NCBI RefSeq assembly: GCF_014174375.1
Contig: NZ_JABEQE010000010.1
Span: 88,998-152,997, forward strand
DNA: 64,000 nt
Reading direction: 5' to 3'
Source: Gluconacetobacter asukensis
GTDB taxonomy: Bacteria > Pseudomonadota > Alphaproteobacteria > Acetobacterales > Acetobacteraceae
Position numbers and translations under genes: made by a program. Numbering within the stretch: the stretch's first letter is position 1; the number at the start of each line of letters is the position of its first letter. The notes beneath the pieces are model-generated. The model did no database searches and was not told the DNA's origin. It saw only the letters and a list, made by a program, of their open reading frames with translations. Shown piece by piece: positions 60,465-64,000 of the stretch.

Positions 60465-61546
60465 GTCCAGCCGGGGTGGCGGCCCAGGGCTGCGTCGCGG
60501 CGCACGGCCACGATTTCTGCCAGGATCGACAGGGCGATCTCGGAAGCGCCGATCGCGCCGATGGCCAGCCCGACCGGTCCGTGGATCCGTGCCGTTCGTT
60601 CGGGGCCGATACCGTCGGCTGCCAGCCGGGCCAGTCGCGATGCCTGCGTCTTACGCGACCCCAGCGCACCTATATAGAAGGCAGGACTGTCCAATGCCGT
60701 CCGCAGGGTGGGGTCGTCCAGCTTGGCGTCATGGGTCAGGGTGACGATCGCGGTATGGGTGTCGATGGCAAGGGTTTCCAAGGCCTCGTCCGGCCATTCG
60801 GTGACCAGTGCGATGCCGGGGAAGCGTTCCGGGGTGGCCAGTTGTGTGCGCGGGTCGATGACGGTCACCGCGAAGCCCATCGTTGTCGCCAGCGGGGCCA
60901 GGACCTGGGCGATATGGACCGCGCCGACGATCAGCAGCCGATAGGGTGCCGTCAGCAGGTGCAGGAACCAGGATTCATCGTCTGCACTGGTGACGCGGCG
61001 GCTGCGGCCATCGCGGAACACCTGCTCCAGCATCGGGGCCAGGTGCGGATCGATCGGGCCGCCCGCGACGCTTGTGGGTTCATTCCTGGCCGTGCGTGTG
61101 ATCAGGATGTGGTGCATGTCGGACAGGCGCGTCGCCAGCAGCGCCGGTTTCCGCTGGTGCCGCAAATCGACCGCCGCGCGCAATATGGCCATGGGAAGGG
61201 TGCCGCCTGGTCCGATCGCTTCCACCAGCACGTCCAGTTCGCCGCCGCAGGCCAGGCCGACTGTCCATGCCTGTTCCGATGTCACGCCATAGGACAGCAG
61301 GTTGGGCCGGCCATCATGCATCGCGGTCATGGCCGCATCGAGGACGGACGCCTCGACGCAGCCGCCGCTGACCGATCCTTCGATGCGCCCGCCGCCACTG
61401 ACCGCCATCATGCTGCCGGGGGGGCGGGGGGAACTGCCCCAGGTGGCGATGACGGTGGCCAGCGCCGCCGGCTGCCCGGCTTCGGCCCAGGCGACGGCCA
61501 GGTCCAGCGGATCGTGAAGGAGGGGCTGCGACATCATGTCGGCCAC
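60461..61546 (-). CDS. XdhC-family molybdenum cofactor insertion protein
   Basis: This 361-residue protein has the XdhC N-terminal domain (LATVIATWGSSPRPPGSMMAV, GSVSGGCVEASVL, CGGELDVLVE) and a C-terminal NAD(P)-fold domain (LLIVGAVHIAQVLAPLA, DPRTQLATPERFPG, ALGSRKTQASR). XdhC binds and sulfurates the Mo cofactor before inserting it in xanthine-dehydrogenase family enzymes. No such enzyme is encoded in the window, so the client is elsewhere. Start may be 61546 or the ATG at 61537. Confidence 0.9.
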   Translation of the reverse strand: MADMMSQPLLHDPLDLAVAWAEAGQPAALATVIATWGSSPRPPGSMMAVSGGGRIEGSVSGGCVEASVLDAAMTAMHDGRPNLLSYGVTSEQAWTVGLACGGELDVLVEAIGPGGTLPMAILRAAVDLRHQRKPALLATRLSDMHHILITRTARNEPTSVAGGPIDPHLAPMLEQVFRDGRSRRVTSADDESWFLHLLTAPYRLLIVGAVHIAQVLAPLATTMGFAVTVIDPRTQLATPERFPGIALVTEWPDEALETLAIDTHTAIVTLTHDAKLDDPTLRTALDSPAFYIGALGSRKTQASRLARLAADGIGPERTARIHGPVGLAIGAIGASEIALSILAEIVAVRRDAALGRHPGWT

Positions 61547-61719
61547 TCTATCAGCGCGGATATAGACAGGCCAGCGGTGCCCGCTGCGGGGCAGGGCAGT
61601 CTTGCTCCACTGGCCGCCGGCTCGTACACAACGGAAACCTTTGGTGCCGGGTGCGGGCCGGAGGTCGGAAACCAGCCCGGAACCCGCCTTCGCGGCGCGT
61701 AAGGCCAGGAGTCGTCATC

Positions 61720-62400
61720 ATGTCTTTGTCTTCCACGCCGGATCTGGCCGGGCTGGAACTGGCTGTCGTGCCGGTGACCGCCTTCGGGCAGAATTGTGCG
61801 ATCCTGTGGGACCCCGTCACCCGCCATGCGGTGGTGGTCGATCCGGGCGGGGATGTTCCTGTCCTGCTGCACGCGCTCGCGGCGCGTGACCTGACGGTGG
61901 ATTGCATCCTGCTGACGCATGGCCATCTGGACCATGCCGGTGGGGCGGATGCGCTGCGTAACGAACTGGTTCGTCTCCAGGGTGGAACGGTGCCGATCAT
62001 CGGGCCGGATGAGCGCGATGCGTTCCTGCTGTCCGATATCGCGGCGCAGGCGGCCCGGTATGGGTTGACGGGCATGGGCAACGTGACGGTGGACCGTTAT
62101 GTGACCGACGGTGAAATCCTGCCGGTGCTGGGCCGGTCGCTGGCGGTGCTGCATGTTCCCGGTCACACGCCTGGCCATGTGGTGTTCCACGACCCGAAAG
62201 CCGGCTTTGCCTTCGTGGGGGATACGTTGTTTCGCGGATCGGTCGGGCGCACCGATTTTCCCTATGGAAACGGTCCTCAGCTGCTTCAGGCCATCACCGA
62301 TCGTCTGCTGCCGCTGGGCGACGAGGTGACGATCCTGCCCGGCCATGGGGACATGACCACGATTGGCGCCGAGCGGCGTACCAACCCGTTCCTGCGCTGA
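61720..62400 (+). CDS. Metallo-beta-lactamase-fold hydrolase (glyoxalase II-like)
   Basis: This roughly 226-residue protein has the metal motif LTHGHLDHAGGADAL, the histidine in VLHVPGHTPGHVVFHD, the bridging aspartate in FVGDTLFRGSVGRTDF and a final histidine in LPGHGDMTTIG. This is the glyoxalase II/YcbL-type subgroup that hydrolyses thioesters such as S-lactoylglutathione. The ATG at 61720 is chosen over upstream starts for family length. The DUF192 gene follows after 29 bases. Confidence 0.9.
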   Translation: MSLSSTPDLAGLELAVVPVTAFGQNCAILWDPVTRHAVVVDPGGDVPVLLHALAARDLTVDCILLTHGHLDHAGGADALRNELVRLQGGTVPIIGPDERDAFLLSDIAAQAARYGLTGMGNVTVDRYVTDGEILPVLGRSLAVLHVPGHTPGHVVFHDPKAGFAFVGDTLFRGSVGRTDFPYGNGPQLLQAITDRLLPLGDEVTILPGHGDMTTIGAERRTNPFLR

Positions 62401-62429
62401 TGTCGCCGACAAACAGAAGAGAGCAATGA

Positions 62430-62942
62430 ATGATGTGGGATATGCGCATGTGTGCCGCTGCGTGCGGTCTGGTCGTGGCGCTGGCCGGAGGGCAGATGGT
62501 CGGAACGGCCCGGGCCCAGGATGACGCCCCGACCAAGGCGCAGTCTGAACTGTCGCGCGAGACGCTGACCATCACGGGCGGGAAGGGGGCGAAGCATGTC
62601 TTCTCCGTCGAGCTGGCCACCACTCCTGAGCAGCAGCGCATCGGCGAGATGTTCCGCACCTCGGTGCCGGCCGATCGCGGCATGCTGTTCGTCTGGCCCT
62701 ATCCGCAGCAGAGCGACATGTGGATGGAAAATACGCTGGTCTCGCTGGATATCGTCTTCATCGGCGAGGATGGGCGGATTTCGGCGATTGCCGAAAATGC
62801 CGTGCCGCAGAGCCTGGCGCGGATCAGCAGCCATGGTCCGGTGCGCGCGACGCTGGAATTGCAGGGCGGCCTGACCGAAAAGCTGGGCATCGTCGTTGGT
62901 GACAAGGTGGACAGCAAGACGCTCGCGGCCCCAGCGGGCTGA
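62430..62942 (+). CDS. Secreted DUF192 protein
   Basis: The 170-residue product has a signal peptide ending near ARAQ and one DUF192 domain (FSVELATTPEQQRIGEMFRTSVPADRGMLFVWPYPQQSDMWMENTLVSLDIVFI). DUF192 proteins are small secreted or cytoplasmic beta-proteins with no set function. Starts at 62430 and 62433 are adjacent. It is the last protein gene I can support in the window. Confidence 0.88.
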   Translation: MMWDMRMCAAACGLVVALAGGQMVGTARAQDDAPTKAQSELSRETLTITGGKGAKHVFSVELATTPEQQRIGEMFRTSVPADRGMLFVWPYPQQSDMWMENTLVSLDIVFIGEDGRISAIAENAVPQSLARISSHGPVRATLELQGGLTEKLGIVVGDKVDSKTLAAPAG

Positions 62943-62956
62943 GAGACAGCTGACAG

Positions 62957-63045
62957 GGCTGTTCTGCCGGCGATTCGACGCGTGTTTCCTGCGCTTCTGG
63001 AGGGGCTGCGGCCGATCAGGCCGTTCCGCACCGATGTTGGGATGC
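62957..63045. repeat. Degenerate copy E of dispersed element
   Basis: GGCGATTCGACGCGTGTTTCCTGCGCTTC and the following GGCC-AT-AGGCCG-like stem resemble the left half and core of the element at 58078-58245 (GGCGATCCGACGCGCGTTTCCTGTGCTTC) with several substitutions. No matching right end is visible. It starts just after the DUF192 stop, the same placement as copies A and B. Confidence 0.5.
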
Positions 63046-63704
63046 ATGCGCCGAATCGCTGTTATGGCGCCGCAAAGTCCGATGGGGCCGGGTCTGGTAA
63101 CGATCGGTGATCAGACTCGGATGCGGTTGTGATGGTTTTTGGCGGGATTGGTGGTCCGTCCCGCAATGGGCTGCCCTGGGGCTGCGAAGACGGTCGGCTG
63201 GCCGCGCATGCTGCGGCAAGTGACGATCGGGGGCCGTGCCTCTTGTGCATGGCATCGCGGCCCGGCGCCCGGTCGCCCCAGATTCGGTGACCACCTGGAA
63301 CTGACGTAATCGTTCCCCTGCAATTCTGGCGGATTGGGATCATGGTGGCGTTGGCGCCGGCCATCCAGTCCGGCTGCCTGCCTCCCCTTATCATGAGGGT
63401 GCTGGCGGGATGTTGGCCGACAAGATGCCAGAGGGCCATCCTGTTGTCGGGCTGATGCGACCGGGAGGCGACGGTGGCGCCGCTGATCGCCTGATTCGCT
63501 GTTTTCTTCAGCTATGAGTCGGGTGCTGGCCGCAGGATGTCGCGGAGAAAGGCGGCAGGGCGAATCACGGGTGGGCGTATCCGGGGAGTTCTGAGTCATC
63601 CACGTGATTTTTTTGAATCGGGAAAAATCCCGGTTTCCTGCGCCTTGCGGCGGGCTGGGAGGTGTCGGGATGAATTTTTTATGCCCTTGGACGAAAGTCG
63701 GCTG
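63046..63704. other. Gene-free upstream region of rRNA operon
   Basis: I find no frame here with coding-like composition, ribosome site or recognisable domain. Short open frames exist on both strands but overlap each other and lack family motifs. The AT content rises towards the right, consistent with approach to a strong promoter. Confidence 0.6.
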
Positions 63705-63788
63705 TTGACGGTGTTAGGGGTGGGGTGTAGATCGCTCTTCACCGCCGGGGCTGAGGTTCTTGACCTGGTGGGGATGACCTGCTAGTTT
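63705..63788 (+). promoter_or_regulatory. Tandem rRNA-operon promoters
   Basis: TTGACG-17 bases-TAGATC (63705-63733) and TTGACC-17 bases-TAGTTT (63760-63788) are two sigma70-type promoters in series with ideal spacing, pointing right. Tandem promoters ahead of a boxA leader are typical of ribosomal RNA operons. Their activity is inferred from spacing and context. Confidence 0.6.
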
Positions 63789-64000
63789 CTTTGGCCCTTC
63801 TGGGGTGTTTGAGATTAGAAGTTGTTCTTTGACAATAGAATATGGAATGGAAGGGATATGTTGGCGGCGTTCTGACGGCCTGTGAGAATGGGTTGTTAGG
63901 GATTGGTTTTGATCTGGGTTTAGCCTGGGTTTGATTGATGCCTGCTTGGACGCTGTGATGCATATTTCTTTGATTTATGCGTTTTTATAGCTTCGAGTTT
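63789..64000 (+). other. Ribosomal RNA operon leader with boxA
   Basis: TGTTCTTTGACA at 63822-63833 matches the boxA antitermination element (TGYTCTTTRACA). The following GGAAGGGATATGTTGGCGGC and AT-rich stretch resemble leaders that precede 16S rRNA in acetic acid bacteria. The 16S gene itself should start just beyond 64000 and is not in the window. Confidence 0.7.

Noticed and set aside
63537..63785. Short open frames in the last kilobase
   Set aside because: They overlap the rRNA-type promoters, lack ribosome sites and show no recognisable domain.

Overview
The window looks like chromosome from an acetic acid bacterium (Acetobacteraceae, probably the Gluconacetobacter/Komagataeibacter group). 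This rests on gene content and very high GC with GC-rich third positions, not on a database search. Supporting features are an alphaproteobacterial NDUFA12-type complex I subunit, NDUFAF7/MidA, COQ9-like and UbiK proteins, an orphan protein resembling the C-terminus of class II ribonucleotide reductase, otsBA, several TonB-dependent receptors, and a typical ribosomal RNA operon leader at the right end.

Positions 1-8340 are an accessory segment with visibly lower GC and different codon use. It holds a truncated ImmA/IrrE-like gene, an EamA exporter and a divergent TauE/SafE-type permease. A compact co-directional set follows: HemN-like radical SAM enzyme, TehB-like methyltransferase with an extra C-terminal domain, extended SDR epimerase/dehydratase with altered active site, Cof-type HAD phosphatase, and ArsR-type regulator. 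The close packing suggests one small-molecule pathway with its own export and control; I cannot match it to a described product. The segment ends in a scar made of an IS3-type orfA fragment, a broken flavin-binding gene and the 3' half of a second EamA gene.

Positions 8505-21000 are core genes: FemAB-like acyltransferase, RidA, the ribonucleotide-reductase-like protein, NDUFA12, MCE/MlaD protein, DUF2155 protein, trehalose synthesis (otsB-otsA), dsbB, a DUF1328 small membrane protein, nadE and a PBP4-type lipoprotein. Positions 21000-33700 are a receptor-rich region: one TonB receptor, bluB beside a cobQ cut off by an IS701-type remnant, then a two-component system, a second TonB receptor and a YncE-like propeller. 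A 14-base motif precedes both the two-component operon and the second receptor. Positions 33900-41900 are a surface-glycan block: two very large multi-domain glycosyltransferases flanking a glycine-rich beta-roll protein, plus an RgpF-like glycosyltransferase.

Positions 42100-62950 are dense housekeeping genes: HU, tRNA-Gln, COQ9-like, proC, YbjN, ubiK, hldD, lgt, NDUFAF7, pgeF, prs, rplY, pth, ychF, proA, a single-frame nadD-rsfS fusion, rlmH, CHAP amidase, RidA, mocA-like, xdhC, MBL hydrolase and DUF192. The last kilobase has no convincing protein gene and contains tandem rRNA-type promoters and a boxA site leading to a 16S gene just outside the window. A family of inverted-repeat intergenic elements is scattered through the core half; two copies sit directly on stop codons and have different but still self-complementary ends.
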